This document shows positions 54,483 to 63,532 of a stretch of DNA of 64,000 nucleotides, one piece after another (positions within the stretch are counted from its first letter, which is position 1; every line of letters starts with the position of its first letter). The notes beneath the pieces are model-generated. The model was not told where the DNA came from. It saw only the letters and a program-made list of their open reading frames with translations, and did not search any database. The stretch comes from Arthrobacter sp. GMC3 (lineage in GTDB: Bacteria > Actinomycetota > Actinomycetes > Actinomycetales > Micrococcaceae). Location: assembly GCF_002929305.1 (NCBI RefSeq), contig NZ_PJIO01000014.1, positions 1-64,000 of the forward strand, in the 5' to 3' direction. The position numbers and the translations under genes were made by a program.

Positions 54483-54599
54483 TTTTGCTTCTTTCCTTGA
54501 AATTAAGGGCCTGCATTCTTCAGCACTGCAGGTGAGGTGTTGTATTCCCTGCGGGCCGGACCGGGCCGGCCCGCAGTGAATACGTTAGAGAGGTGCGGC

Positions 54600-56726
54600 T
54601 TAGCCCTGGGCGGCGGCCAGTGAGTCCTTGGCCGCGGCGGTGACGGCCTCGGTGGTGATGCCAAACTCCTGGAACAGGCGCTTGTAGTCGGCGGAGGCGC
54701 CGAAGTGCTCCAGGGAGATTGAACGGCCGGCGTCGCCAACAAACTCGCGCCAGCCCAGGGCCAGTCCGGCCTCAACGGAGACGCGCGCCTTGACGGCTGC
54801 GGGCAGAACCTGCTCGCGGTACTCGGCCGGCTGCGCGTGGAACCACTCGACACACGGCATGGAAACAACACGGGCCGCAATGCCGTCCGCTGCCAAGGCC
54901 TCGCGGGCCTCCATGGCCAGCTGCACCTCGGAACCGGTGGCGATCAAGATGACAGCCGGGGTGACCACTGCGCCGTTGGCAACTGCCTCGGCCAGGACAT
55001 ACCCACCCTTAGCTACGCCGTCGGCGGAACCGAATTCGGTGGCCGTGGCCACACCGGTGCCACGGGCGTAGGTGGGAATGTTCTGACGGGTCAGCACAAT
55101 GCCGGCCGGGTTGTCGGTGGTTTCCAGGATCTTCTTCCAGGATGCGGCCACCTCGTTGGCGTCGCCGGGGCGAACCACGTCAAGGCCCGGAATGGCGCGC
55201 AGGCTGGAGAGCTGCTCAACCGGCTGGTGGGTGGGGCCGTCCTCGCCCAAGCCGATGGAATCGTGGGTCCACACGTAGATGGAAGGCACGCCCATCAAAG
55301 CACTGAGGCGAATGGCCGGGCGCTGGTAGTCGCTGAAGATCAAGAACGTACCGGAGAAGGCGCGGGTGGGTCCGCCCAGGTGGATACCATTCACAATCGA
55401 GGCCGCTGCGTGCTCACGGATACCGAAGTGCAGGACACGGCCGTAGGGGCCACCGGACCAGGTGTCGGTCTGCTTCGAGGCGGGCACAAACGAGCCGGAG
55501 CCTTCGATGGTGGTGTTGTTTGAACCGGCCAGGTCACAGGAACCGCCCCACAGCTCGGGCAAGACATCGCCGATGCCGTTCAGGACGTTGCCGGAGGCTA
55601 CACGGGTGGAGACATCCTTGCCCGCGGGGAAGACCGGGAGGTTGCTTTCCCAGCCTTCGGGGAGTTCCTTGTTCTCAATGCGCTCCAACAGGGCGGCACG
55701 GTCCGGGTTGGCCGACTTCCAGGCGTTGAAGCCTGCGTTCCATTCCTCGTGGGCGGCTGCGCCACGGGCAACGAGTTGGCGGGCATGATCCAAAACGGCA
55801 GGCTCAACGTCGAAGCTCTTCTCGGGGTCAAAGCCGAGTTCGGTCTTCAGCGCTGCAACTTCTGCGGCACCAAGGGCTGAGCCGTGGATGGCGCCGGTGT
55901 TCTGCTTCTTCGGGGACGGGAAGCCAATGATGGTGCGCAGGGAGATCAGTGACGGCTTGGTGGTCTCGGCCTTGGCCGCGGCGAGGGCGGCGTGCAGTTC
56001 AGCCACGTCCTCAACGTATTCGCCGGTCTTGGTCCAGTCCACGCGCTGCACGTGCCAGCCGTAAGCTTCGTAGCGCTTGAGTACATCTTCGGAGTAGGCG
56101 ATGTTGGTGTCATCTTCAATGGAGATGTGGTTGGAGTCGTACACCACCACCATGTTGCCCAGTTCCTGGTGGCCGGCCAGCGACGAAGCTTCGCTTGTCA
56201 CACCTTCTTGCATGTCGCCGTCGGAGGCAATAACCCACACAGTGTGGTCGAACGGGCTGGTGCCGGGTGCGGCGTCGGGGTCCATCAGTCCGCGCATGCG
56301 GCGCTGGGAGTAGGCGAAGCCCACGGCGGAGGCCAGGCCCTGGCCCAGGGGACCGGTGGTGATTTCCACGCCGGCAGTGTGCTTGTACTCGGGGTGGCCC
56401 GGAGTCAGTGAACCCCAGGTGCGCAGGGCTTCAAGATCGCTAAGTTCCAGTCCGTAACCGGAGAGGAAAAGCTGCGTGTAAAGGGTCAGCGAGGTGTGAC
56501 CGGGGGAGAGGATGAAGCGGTCGCGGCCAATCCAATGCGGATTCTTCGGGTCGATGCGCATGACTTTTTGAAAGAGCAGGTAAGCCGCCGGTGCCAAGGA
56601 CATGGCGGTGCCGGGGTGTCCATTGCCCACTTTTTCTACAGCGTCAGCGGCCAACACGCGGGCAGTATCCACTGCTCGCTGATCGTTTGCCGTCCAGGTA
56701 AATGTTGTCGAATCCAGATGTGACAT
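54600..56726 (-). CDS. tkt: Transketolase
   Basis: Thiamine diphosphate-dependent transfer of two-carbon units between sugar phosphates. The 708-aa protein is full length: KVGNGHPGTAMSLAPAAYLLF at the N-terminus, the ThDP motif VIASDGDMQEGVTSEASSLAGHQ with NMVVVYDSNHISI, GIREHAAASIVNGIHL and the C-terminal ATGSEVQLAM. It leads the minus-strand pentose-phosphate operon, divergent from ctaB across a 422-bp gap. Confidence 0.96.
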   Translation of the reverse strand: MSHLDSTTFTWTANDQRAVDTARVLAADAVEKVGNGHPGTAMSLAPAAYLLFQKVMRIDPKNPHWIGRDRFILSPGHTSLTLYTQLFLSGYGLELSDLEALRTWGSLTPGHPEYKHTAGVEITTGPLGQGLASAVGFAYSQRRMRGLMDPDAAPGTSPFDHTVWVIASDGDMQEGVTSEASSLAGHQELGNMVVVYDSNHISIEDDTNIAYSEDVLKRYEAYGWHVQRVDWTKTGEYVEDVAELHAALAAAKAETTKPSLISLRTIIGFPSPKKQNTGAIHGSALGAAEVAALKTELGFDPEKSFDVEPAVLDHARQLVARGAAAHEEWNAGFNAWKSANPDRAALLERIENKELPEGWESNLPVFPAGKDVSTRVASGNVLNGIGDVLPELWGGSCDLAGSNNTTIEGSGSFVPASKQTDTWSGGPYGRVLHFGIREHAAASIVNGIHLGGPTRAFSGTFLIFSDYQRPAIRLSALMGVPSIYVWTHDSIGLGEDGPTHQPVEQLSSLRAIPGLDVVRPGDANEVAASWKKILETTDNPAGIVLTRQNIPTYARGTGVATATEFGSADGVAKGGYVLAEAVANGAVVTPAVILIATGSEVQLAMEAREALAADGIAARVVSMPCVEWFHAQPAEYREQVLPAAVKARVSVEAGLALGWREFVGDAGRSISLEHFGASADYKRLFQEFGITTEAVTAAAKDSLAAAQG

Positions 56727-57148
56727 TTACATAGTCCCTCTCGTTAGGTGCAGGCGTAAAAAACGCGCGCGGCGTGTTGCTCATGCCGGTTCGGGAAGAC
56801 CGCAGGGGCCCAAGGCGAACTCGCAAAAAGTACGTGCACCGCTGCGCGTTGAAACATTCTTCTCTGGATAGCTTAGTCCCACCACTGGTGATGCGTTCCA
56901 TAGGGGCCCGCCGCTGTCGGTCATAAACCGACAAGCAGTGGACGGGGGCTGGCACTTTTTCGTATAACTCCCGGAAAATCTTGGCATGCACCACAATTTC
57001 CGCTCTTCCATCGCCCGTCGGGGTATGATATTTAGAGGTTTGCTCCGGTCCCCTGCGCCCTTTTGCGGCACCAGTGAGATCCCCAAGCATTCCGTGCAAA
57101 ACCGGCAGCCGGGAACTTTGAATCCAGCTGTGAACCAACGATGAAAAC
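56727..57148. other. Intergenic region between divergent tkt and ctaB
   Basis: 422 bp without a convincing gene. It must carry the promoters of tkt and ctaB. A TATGAT at 57024-57029 is a possible -10 for the ctaB side, but I could not find a convincing -35. I see no conserved riboswitch, repeat or terminator; the tkt 5' side has a short purine-rich ribosome-site region (GAGAGGG). Confidence 0.5.
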
Positions 57149-58123
57149 ATGGTGACATTACACGTGAGTGCAACGCATACTCCGATCGCCGGATCCTCCC
57201 CGAAAACACCGGTGAGTTTCTCCGAAAAGGCCAAGGGGTACCTTGCCCTGACAAAACCGCGCGTCGTGGAACTGCTTTTGGTGACCACCTTGCCCACCAT
57301 GTTTTACGCCCAGGGTTTCTCAGGCAGGGGAGGCGTGCCCAGCCTGTGGCTCATGGTTGCCACCATGGTGGGTGGTGCTTTGGCCGCCGGCGCATCGGGT
57401 GCGTTCAATTGCTACATTGACCGCGACATCGACAAGATCATGAACCGCACCTCCAAGCGTCCCCTGGTCACCGGGGTCATCACCCCGCGTGAAGCCCTCG
57501 TGTTTTCGTGGGTGCTGGCCGTGCTGTCCATCGTCATTCTGTGGAGCATCAACCCGCTCACGGGCCTCCTCGGTGTTGGCGCCATCTTCTTGTACGTGGT
57601 GGTGTACTCGATGATCCTCAAGCGCCGCACCACGCAGAACATTGTGTGGGGCGGGACGGCCGGTTGCATGCCGGTACTGATTGCCTGGTCTGCGGTGACA
57701 AACACCGTTCAGTGGCCCGCCGTGATCTTGTTCCTGATCATCTTCCTGTGGACTCCGCCGCACTACTGGCCCCTGTCCATGCGCTACAGCGACGACTACA
57801 ACGCCGTCAACGTACCCATGCTCGGCGCCGTCGCCGGTTCACGGACGGTGGCCGTCCAGGTGGTCCTGTACACCTGGGCCATGGTGGCTTGCTCGCTGTT
57901 GATGATCCCACTTGGTGGAGCCGGAATCGTCTACACGGTTGTCACCGCCGGCGCCGGGGCCTGGTTCCTGTACGAGGCGCACACGCTCTACAGCAACTCC
58001 AAGAAGGATCTAGTCACCAAGAAGAACGCCATGAAGGTCTTCCACGCCTCCATTACCTACCTGACGTTGGTGTTCCTTTCCCTGGCCATTGATCCCTTCG
58101 TTGGCTCCGCGCTGATGGGCTAG
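57149..58123 (+). CDS. ctaB: Protoheme IX farnesyltransferase
   Basis: Makes heme O, the first step from protoheme to heme A for the aa3 oxidase. The 324-aa membrane protein has the prenyltransferase motif NCYIDRDIDKIMNRTSKRPL (aspartate-rich) and a second such region with WTPPHYWPLSMRYSDDY. Eight or nine helices are visible. ATG 57149 is used; GTG 57164 (MSATHTPIAG...) is in frame and could be the real start. It faces ctaA, with terminators between them. Confidence 0.95.
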   Translation: MVTLHVSATHTPIAGSSPKTPVSFSEKAKGYLALTKPRVVELLLVTTLPTMFYAQGFSGRGGVPSLWLMVATMVGGALAAGASGAFNCYIDRDIDKIMNRTSKRPLVTGVITPREALVFSWVLAVLSIVILWSINPLTGLLGVGAIFLYVVVYSMILKRRTTQNIVWGGTAGCMPVLIAWSAVTNTVQWPAVILFLIIFLWTPPHYWPLSMRYSDDYNAVNVPMLGAVAGSRTVAVQVVLYTWAMVACSLLMIPLGGAGIVYTVVTAGAGAWFLYEAHTLYSNSKKDLVTKKNAMKVFHASITYLTLVFLSLAIDPFVGSALMG

Positions 58124-58146
58124 TTCTTTACCTTCGGGTACGACGA

Positions 58147-58184
58147 CGGCACCCACCCTTTTCGGGTGGGTGCCGTTTCGCTTT
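58147..58184 (+). terminator. Rho-independent terminator of ctaB
   Basis: A 12-bp GC-rich stem (CGGCACCCACCC / GGGTGGGTGCCG) with a 5-base loop, followed by the T-rich TTTCGCTTT. It is 24 bases after the ctaB stop. Confidence 0.85.
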
Positions 58185-58300
58185 CCCCAAAGTCGGCCAC
58201 GGTGCCCGGACTTCCGGCGGTCAGTGCGCACGTAACGCGAGTTGCGGGCGGGATAGTCGCATTAGCTGCACACTCGGCGAGTGAGGGACCGATCCTTAAC

Positions 58301-58347
58301 GACGACCGCTCCGCACCTTTGTCGAAAAGGTACGGAGCGGAGTCGTC
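58301..58347 (-). terminator. Terminator-like hairpin of ctaA
   Basis: On the minus strand a long stem (CGCTCCG-ACCTTT region plus outer GACGAC/GTCGTC arms, one mismatch and a 2-base bulge) closes a 5-base loop. It lies about 45 bases after the ctaA stop. Only a short T stretch follows. Confidence 0.45.
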
Positions 58348-58389
58348 TATGGGGTCAGGCTTCCAGTTTTGAGTGCGCAGTTGCTGCGA

Positions 58390-59397
58390 CTACCCGTGTG
58401 GGATTGGCGCTGTATGTGCGCCCTCGGCACCTCGGGAGCCGACGGAGTACTTGCCGCGGCGCAACGCCAGATCCATGACGTTGGTGCCCACGGCCAGCAT
58501 GAACGAGGAACCGAGCATGTGCAGGCCCACCAACACTGCAGGCACGCCGTTGAAGTACTGCCAATAGCCGATGGCGCCCTGGGCCAGCACGCCAAGGACG
58601 AGCAGGATTGCCGCGTGGCGCAAGATGTCGCCACGACGCCACAACAGCACGAGCAAGATTAGTGAAACAGCCACCAGAACGTAGACGGGTGTCGCGTGGA
58701 TGCGGGTGACAAGGTAGCCGTCAAGCTCGATCCGGGGAGAGGATGAATCACCTGAGTGCGGGCCGGCGCCGGTAACAAGCGTGCCCAAGATGACAGCAAG
58801 GTAGGTGCACACGGCCGCAGCAATGCTCAGCCAACGGACAACCTTGGAGGGGCGCACCGCGTCTCTTGGTGCGCTCATGCCGGTGCGGCCATAGGTGCGG
58901 TTGACCAGCAGCATGGAGACCACCACCAGGGCCGCGGACACCAGGAAGTGCAGGCTCACCACATATGGGTTCAGGCCCGACAACACCGTGATGCCGCCAA
59001 TGACAGCCTGGGCGGGAATACTGGCCAGCAGGCCAAAGGCCAGCCAGAACAGGTCCTTGCGTTCCTTGCGGAGGTTCCACAGCATCACCAGCATGGCCAG
59101 GGCCACCGCTGCCAGCAGGAACGTCAGGGTCCGGTTGCCGAACTCGATGAGACCGTGAATACCCATGGCGGGGGTGTTCGTCAGGGACTCGGCGGTGCAC
59201 TTGGGCCAGGTGGGGCAGCCCAGGCCCGAGCCGGTAAGACGCACCACGCCGCCGGAAACAATCAGGACACCCTGGCCAATGAGCGACGCCATGGACAATC
59301 GCCGCAGTGCCGGGGTGATGGTGGTGGGTAGGCGATTTGTAAAGGACCGCTTGGTGGTGCTGTTTTGACTCACGTCGTTCACGTCTTTCAGTTCCAC
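58390..59397 (-). CDS. ctaA: Heme A synthase
   Basis: Oxidises heme O to heme A. The 335-aa protein has eight hydrophobic helices, four in each half. The extracellular loop GLGCPTWPKC holds the cysteine pair of the family. His residues of the heme sites are in helix-end motifs such as HGLIEFGNR and LHFLVSAAL in the first half and HMLGSSFML in the second. The start overlaps the end of the ABC permease gene by 10 bases, so it may be cotranscribed with the exporter. Confidence 0.92.
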   Translation of the reverse strand: MELKDVNDVSQNSTTKRSFTNRLPTTITPALRRLSMASLIGQGVLIVSGGVVRLTGSGLGCPTWPKCTAESLTNTPAMGIHGLIEFGNRTLTFLLAAVALAMLVMLWNLRKERKDLFWLAFGLLASIPAQAVIGGITVLSGLNPYVVSLHFLVSAALVVVSMLLVNRTYGRTGMSAPRDAVRPSKVVRWLSIAAAVCTYLAVILGTLVTGAGPHSGDSSSPRIELDGYLVTRIHATPVYVLVAVSLILLVLLWRRGDILRHAAILLVLGVLAQGAIGYWQYFNGVPAVLVGLHMLGSSFMLAVGTNVMDLALRRGKYSVGSRGAEGAHTAPIPHG

Positions 59398-60158
59398 TTA
59401 AACCATTTGATTGCCGCCACTGAACCGGCAACGGCCCACGCCAGCAAGATGACAATTGCAAAAACATCCACACGACCCTCGAGCAGGGCCGCCCGCATCA
59501 GCGTACCCAGCGCCCCGGAGGGCAGCCAGTCGACAATTGCGGCCATGGTGGGGGAAAACTTGTCCGCCGGCAAGACGATGCCGCCCAGGGCGGCAAAGAG
59601 GATCCAGCCGAGATTGGTGATGGCCAGGGTGGCCTCAGGGCGCACCGTCCCGGCTATCAGCAGGCCCAGCGCCGTAAAGGTGATGGCCCCGAGAATCAGC
59701 AACGGGATGCCCAGAAGCACGCCGCCAACTTCCGGACGCCAGCCAAGGAAGGCCGCAACCGTGGAGATGACCACCACCTGGATGGCCAGCGCCGCCAGCA
59801 CCGCGATCACCTTCCCCGCGATCAGACCTGTCCTGCCCAGGGGAGTGGTGGAGAGGAAACGCAGCACCCCATAGCGGCGGTCAAATCCGGTGGCGATGCC
59901 CTGGCCAGTAAAGGCCGTGGACAGGGCGCACAGGGCGAGAATTCCCGGGGTGGCGATGTTGATGCGGGAATCACCCATGCCATCGAGAATCGGCGTCACT
60001 GCGAGGGCAATAAGCCCCAGCAGCGGCATCACGATCATGAGTACCAGTTGCTCACCGTTGCGCAACATGGTGGAGGCTTCATATTTGCCCTGGTTGAACA
60101 CGCGGCGACTCAGGGATGCGGGGCGCCCCACGGGGGCGCCCCCGAACAGCGTGCTCAT
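59388..60158 (-). CDS. ABC-2 type transporter permease
   Basis: A 256-aa membrane protein with six hydrophobic helices in ABC-2 order (about residues 33-52, 63-82, 108-130, 138-165, 170-185 and 232-250). The start overlaps the ATPase gene's stop by 4 bp, and the end overlaps ctaA by 10 bp. In M. tuberculosis the same pair of genes next to ctaB and suf is present, but its substrate is unknown there as well. A role in heme or cell envelope is a guess. Confidence 0.9.
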   Translation of the reverse strand: MSTLFGGAPVGRPASLSRRVFNQGKYEASTMLRNGEQLVLMIVMPLLGLIALAVTPILDGMGDSRINIATPGILALCALSTAFTGQGIATGFDRRYGVLRFLSTTPLGRTGLIAGKVIAVLAALAIQVVVISTVAAFLGWRPEVGGVLLGIPLLILGAITFTALGLLIAGTVRPEATLAITNLGWILFAALGGIVLPADKFSPTMAAIVDWLPSGALGTLMRAALLEGRVDVFAIVILLAWAVAGSVAAIKWFKWN

Positions 60159-61120
60159 GAGATCTCCGTGTCGAGGGATTCGGCGATCGCCAGGAAAACA
60201 TCTTCTAGCGACTGCGAGGCAAGATTAACTGACGTCGGCATGATTGAGCCGGAACTGCACCACTGACCGAAGCGGCCAAGATCGTCGGCCTCCAGGGATC
60301 CGCCCATGCGGTAGCTTCCGGGCCTGGTCTCTTCGCAGAGCACACCGGCGCGTTGCAAACTGGAGGTGTCCAGGCCGGGCCGAGCCTCGAACGTCATGAC
60401 CCGGTGGGCCGCCGTCGCCGTCGACTGGCGCAGCAGCTCCGGAACGGTGCCCTCGGTAACTGACTCGCCCTTGTTGACGATGTAAACGTAGTCGGCGAGC
60501 CGTTGGGCGTCATCGAGCAGGTGGGTGGTGAGCACAATGGCCTTGCCGGCGTCGCGGAGTTCGCGGATCAGCTCAAAAACCATGATGCGGGACTGTGGGT
60601 CAAGGCCGGCACTAGGCTCGTCAAGGAAAACCACCTCCGGGTTACCCAGCAGGCTGGCGGCAAGGGCCACGCGCTGCTTTTGGCCACCTGAAAGCCGGCG
60701 AATAGTGGTGTTGGAGAACTCCCCGATGCCAAGGCGCTCCGCCAGGGCATCGACGCTCAGCGGGTTCTCGTACAGGCTCGCCACATGGCGTAGCAAGGCT
60801 AGGGGGCGGGCGGCAGGGGGGAGACCGCCGTCCTGCAGCATGACACCAACGCGGGCGCGTAGTGTGGCGTCGGCATTCTCGGGGTCCTGCCCCAGCAAAG
60901 AAATGGAACCGCCCGTACGCCGTTGCAGGCCCTGGGCGCATTCGATGGTTGTCGTTTTGCCGGCCCCGTTGGCGCCGAGCAAAGCGGTCACAGCACCAAA
61001 GTGCGCCTGCAAACTGATATTGGAAATGATCCGCTTCATGCGCCCATCAAGGGCCGTGATGGGACCGACGTCCTTGACAAGCCCGACGATGTCTAGGGCG
61101 GGGGTGGGAGATTGTGTCAC
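60155..61120 (-). CDS. ABC transporter ATP-binding protein
   Basis: A 321-aa ABC ATPase. Walker A GANGAGKTTT, signature LSGGQKQRVALAAS, Walker B VVFLDEPSAGLDP and switch VLTTHLLDDA are all intact. A C-terminal extension of about 90 residues follows the ATPase core, as in exporter ATPases of this group. It is the first gene of the exporter pair, and its 5' side shares the intergenic region with sufR, which contains an iron-box-like site. Confidence 0.92.
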   Translation of the reverse strand: MTQSPTPALDIVGLVKDVGPITALDGRMKRIISNISLQAHFGAVTALLGANGAGKTTTIECAQGLQRRTGGSISLLGQDPENADATLRARVGVMLQDGGLPPAARPLALLRHVASLYENPLSVDALAERLGIGEFSNTTIRRLSGGQKQRVALAASLLGNPEVVFLDEPSAGLDPQSRIMVFELIRELRDAGKAIVLTTHLLDDAQRLADYVYIVNKGESVTEGTVPELLRQSTATAAHRVMTFEARPGLDTSSLQRAGVLCEETRPGSYRMGGSLEADDLGRFGQWCSSGSIMPTSVNLASQSLEDVFLAIAESLDTEIS

Positions 61121-61188
61121 CGCACTATTCTACCGGACGTAGTAGCTCGCGAGATTAAGGGTCGACGCCGGCCAGGGCGCCAGCGCTA

Positions 61189-61207
61189 GGTGGGTAGCCT
61201 CACCTTA
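61189..61207. promoter_or_regulatory. Candidate iron-box (DtxR/IdeR-type) site
   Basis: GGTGGGTAGCCTCACCTTA matches the DtxR/IdeR consensus TTAGGTTAGCCTAACCTAA at 13 of 19 positions, with the centre GTAGCCT-ACC well kept. It lies between the divergent ABC exporter and sufR, just upstream of the candidate -35 of sufR. Pattern match only. Confidence 0.5.
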
Positions 61208-61208
61208 C

Positions 61209-61241
61209 TGGAAACTCTCAGTCAATTAGCACATACTTGTG
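61209..61241 (+). promoter_or_regulatory. Candidate sufR promoter with CACA-N4-TGTG palindrome
   Basis: TGGAAA (61209-61214) and CATACT (61232-61237) are 17 bases apart, as expected for a -35 and -10. The palindrome CACA-TACT-TGTG (61230-61241) overlaps the -10 exactly. SufR represses its own operon in other actinobacteria and binds short palindromes with ACA/TGT arms, so autorepression at this site is plausible. Confidence 0.5.
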
Positions 61242-61286
61242 TTGTTTATTGTTCTCGTTTTCAGCCATGAGGCGGAGGTGTTTTGA

Positions 61287-62057
61287 ATGAGTGAAGTCCA
61301 ATCGGTGCATTCGGCTGGTCTGGATCCGGATGAACGCACCCGCGATCGTGTCCTGACTACCGTATTGGAGCAGGGTCCCATCAGTGCGGCCCAAATGGGC
61401 ACGTTACTGGGCCTGACTCCCGCAGCGGTCCGCCGCCACCTAGATACGCTGTCTCGGCAGGGCGTCATTGAGGTAAAGCTCATCAGCAACGCCAAGACCG
61501 GGGCCGGACGCCCGGCCCGCCGCTATGTTGTCTCCAAGCAGGGTCAGAGTGAAATCGGCGATGACTATCTGGAAATTGCCAGCCTGGCGCTAACTGAGAT
61601 TGCTCAGGTGAACGGCGAAGACGGTGTCGTGAAATTCGCTGAACGTCGCTTTGCCAAAATGGAGGTCAAGTACCAGCCGCTGGTCGATGCGGCCGGAACC
61701 GACGTTGCCGCACGGTCCAAGGCACTTGCCTCCGCTTTGAATGCCGACCGTTTTGTGGCGACCTCCAATTCCTTGAATCCGGGCACCACCATGGCGGCAG
61801 AACAGCTCTGCCAGGGGCACTGCCCCATTCAGGAGCTGGCCACCAAATTCCCCGCATTCTGCGACGCCGAGACTGAAGTCTTTTCCCGACTCCTTGGCGT
61901 TGACGTGCGCAGGCTCTCCACGTTGGCAAGTGGGGGACACGTGTGCACCACCCATGTACCTACGGGACGGGCGGTGGTTCGCAAGCGCATCAGCGCACCC
62001 GTGAGCCTTGCCTCCCCGTCGAAAAGAATTTCCAACCATCAGCAAGAAAGGCCGTGA
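61287..62057 (+). CDS. sufR: SufR-type Fe-S-sensing transcriptional regulator
   Basis: A 256-aa DeoR/ArsR-like regulator. The N-terminal winged helix is at about residues 13-75 (RVLTTVLEQGPISAAQMGTLLGLTPAAVRRHLDTL). The C-terminal region carries the cysteine cluster C-x3-C ... C (QLCQGHCPIQEL, FPAFCDAE) plus CTTH, which bind the 4Fe-4S cluster in SufR. ATG 61287 follows GGAGG with 8 bases spacing. The stop overlaps the sufB start by one base (TGATG), so they are translated together. It probably represses the operon when cluster supply is good. Confidence 0.93.
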   Translation: MSEVQSVHSAGLDPDERTRDRVLTTVLEQGPISAAQMGTLLGLTPAAVRRHLDTLSRQGVIEVKLISNAKTGAGRPARRYVVSKQGQSEIGDDYLEIASLALTEIAQVNGEDGVVKFAERRFAKMEVKYQPLVDAAGTDVAARSKALASALNADRFVATSNSLNPGTTMAAEQLCQGHCPIQELATKFPAFCDAETEVFSRLLGVDVRRLSTLASGGHVCTTHVPTGRAVVRKRISAPVSLASPSKRISNHQQERP

Positions 62058-63532
62058 TGACGGATCAACTAGCGCAGGATGTACGCGCGCATGGTGACGT
62101 GGAAGATGCCACTAACCACGATATCCTCGAAAGAAACCCGGAACTGGAGGGCCTAGGCAACTACGCCTTCGGCTGGTCGGACAAAAACGCTACAAGCGAC
62201 AACGCCCGCCGCGGCCTGAGCGAAGAGGTCGTCCGCGACATCTCCGCCAAAAAGAATGAGCCCCAGTGGATGCTCGACATGCGTCTGAAGGGTCTGAAGT
62301 ACTTTGACCGTAAGCCCATGCCCACCTGGGGTGCGGACCTCTCCGGCATTGACTTCGATAACATCAAGTACTTTGTGCGCTCCACGGAGAAGCAGGCTGG
62401 CACTTGGGAAGAACTTCCCGAGGACATCCGCAACACGTATGAGAAGTTGGGCATCCCCGAAGCCGAGCGCAACCGCTTGGTGGGTGGCGTCACCGCCCAG
62501 TACGAATCCGAGGTTGTCTACCACCAGATCCGCGAGGACCTGGAAGCTCAGGGCGTCATCTTCACCGACACTGACACTGCGCTGCGCGAATACCCTGAGA
62601 TCTTCCAGGAGTACTTCGGCACCATGATCCCAGTGGGCGATAACAAATTCGCCTCCCTGAACACTGCCGTCTGGTCCGGTGGCTCGTTCGTTTACGTCCC
62701 CCCGGGCGTGCACGTGGACATCCCGCTGCAGGCGTACTTCCGCATCAACACCGAGAACATGGGCCAGTTTGAGCGCACGCTCATCATCGCCGATGAAGGC
62801 AGCTACGTTCACTACATCGAAGGCTGCACGGCGCCGATCTACACCTCGGACTCCCTGCACTCGGCCGTCGTGGAGATCGTGGTGAAGAAGAACGCCCGCG
62901 TTCGCTACACCACCATCCAGAACTGGTCCAACAACGTCTACAACCTGGTGACCAAGCGCGCCATTGCACACGAAGGCGCCACCATGGAGTGGGTTGATGG
63001 CAACATCGGCTCCAAGGTCACCATGAAGTACCCGGCCGTCTACCTTGTGGGCGAGCACGCCAAGGGTGAGACCCTGTCGGTGGCTTTTGCCGGCGAGGGC
63101 CAGCACCAGGACACCGGATCCAAGATGGTCCACATTGCGCCGAACACGCAGTCCTCCATCATCTCCAAGTCCGTTGCCCGCGGTGGCGGACGCGCGGCCT
63201 ACCGCGGCCTGGTCCAGATCCGTGAAGGTGCCACGCACTCGGCCAACACCGTGCGCTGTGACGCCCTCCTGGTGGACAACATCTCCCGCTCTGACACGTA
63301 CCCGTACGTGGATGTCCGTGAAGACGACGTCTCCATGGGTCACGAGGCAACCGTGTCCAAGGTCAGCGAGGAGCAGTTGTTCTACTTGCAGTCCCGCGGC
63401 ATGCCCGAGGACGAGGCCATGGCCATGATCGTGCGCGGCTTCATCGAGCCGATCGCCAAGGAACTGCCCATGGAATACGCGCTGGAACTGAACCGCCTGA
63501 TCGAACTGCAGATGGAAGGGGCCGTCGGCTAA
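62057..63532 (+). CDS. sufB: Fe-S cluster assembly scaffold protein SufB
   Basis: A 491-aa component of the SufBCD scaffold. Motifs include NYAFGWSD, EPQWMLDMRLKGLKYF, GGSFVYVPPGVHVDIPLQAYFRI, VHYIEGCTAPIY, and QSSIISKSVARGGGRAAYRGLV with the conserved region that carries the functional cysteine (CDALLVDNISRSDTYP). No intein is present, unlike in M. tuberculosis. It starts in the overlap with sufR, and sufD follows directly with no gap. Confidence 0.95.
   Translation: MTDQLAQDVRAHGDVEDATNHDILERNPELEGLGNYAFGWSDKNATSDNARRGLSEEVVRDISAKKNEPQWMLDMRLKGLKYFDRKPMPTWGADLSGIDFDNIKYFVRSTEKQAGTWEELPEDIRNTYEKLGIPEAERNRLVGGVTAQYESEVVYHQIREDLEAQGVIFTDTDTALREYPEIFQEYFGTMIPVGDNKFASLNTAVWSGGSFVYVPPGVHVDIPLQAYFRINTENMGQFERTLIIADEGSYVHYIEGCTAPIYTSDSLHSAVVEIVVKKNARVRYTTIQNWSNNVYNLVTKRAIAHEGATMEWVDGNIGSKVTMKYPAVYLVGEHAKGETLSVAFAGEGQHQDTGSKMVHIAPNTQSSIISKSVARGGGRAAYRGLVQIREGATHSANTVRCDALLVDNISRSDTYPYVDVREDDVSMGHEATVSKVSEEQLFYLQSRGMPEDEAMAMIVRGFIEPIAKELPMEYALELNRLIELQMEGAVG

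Noticed and set aside
52941..54500. Long open frame antisense to pgi and tal (plus strand)
   Set aside because: Entirely within two well-supported enzymes on the other strand; Gly/Val/Asp-rich antisense composition.
56644..57300. Minus-strand frame between tkt and ctaB
   Set aside because: Composition unlike a protein, overlaps both flanking genes, no family resemblance.
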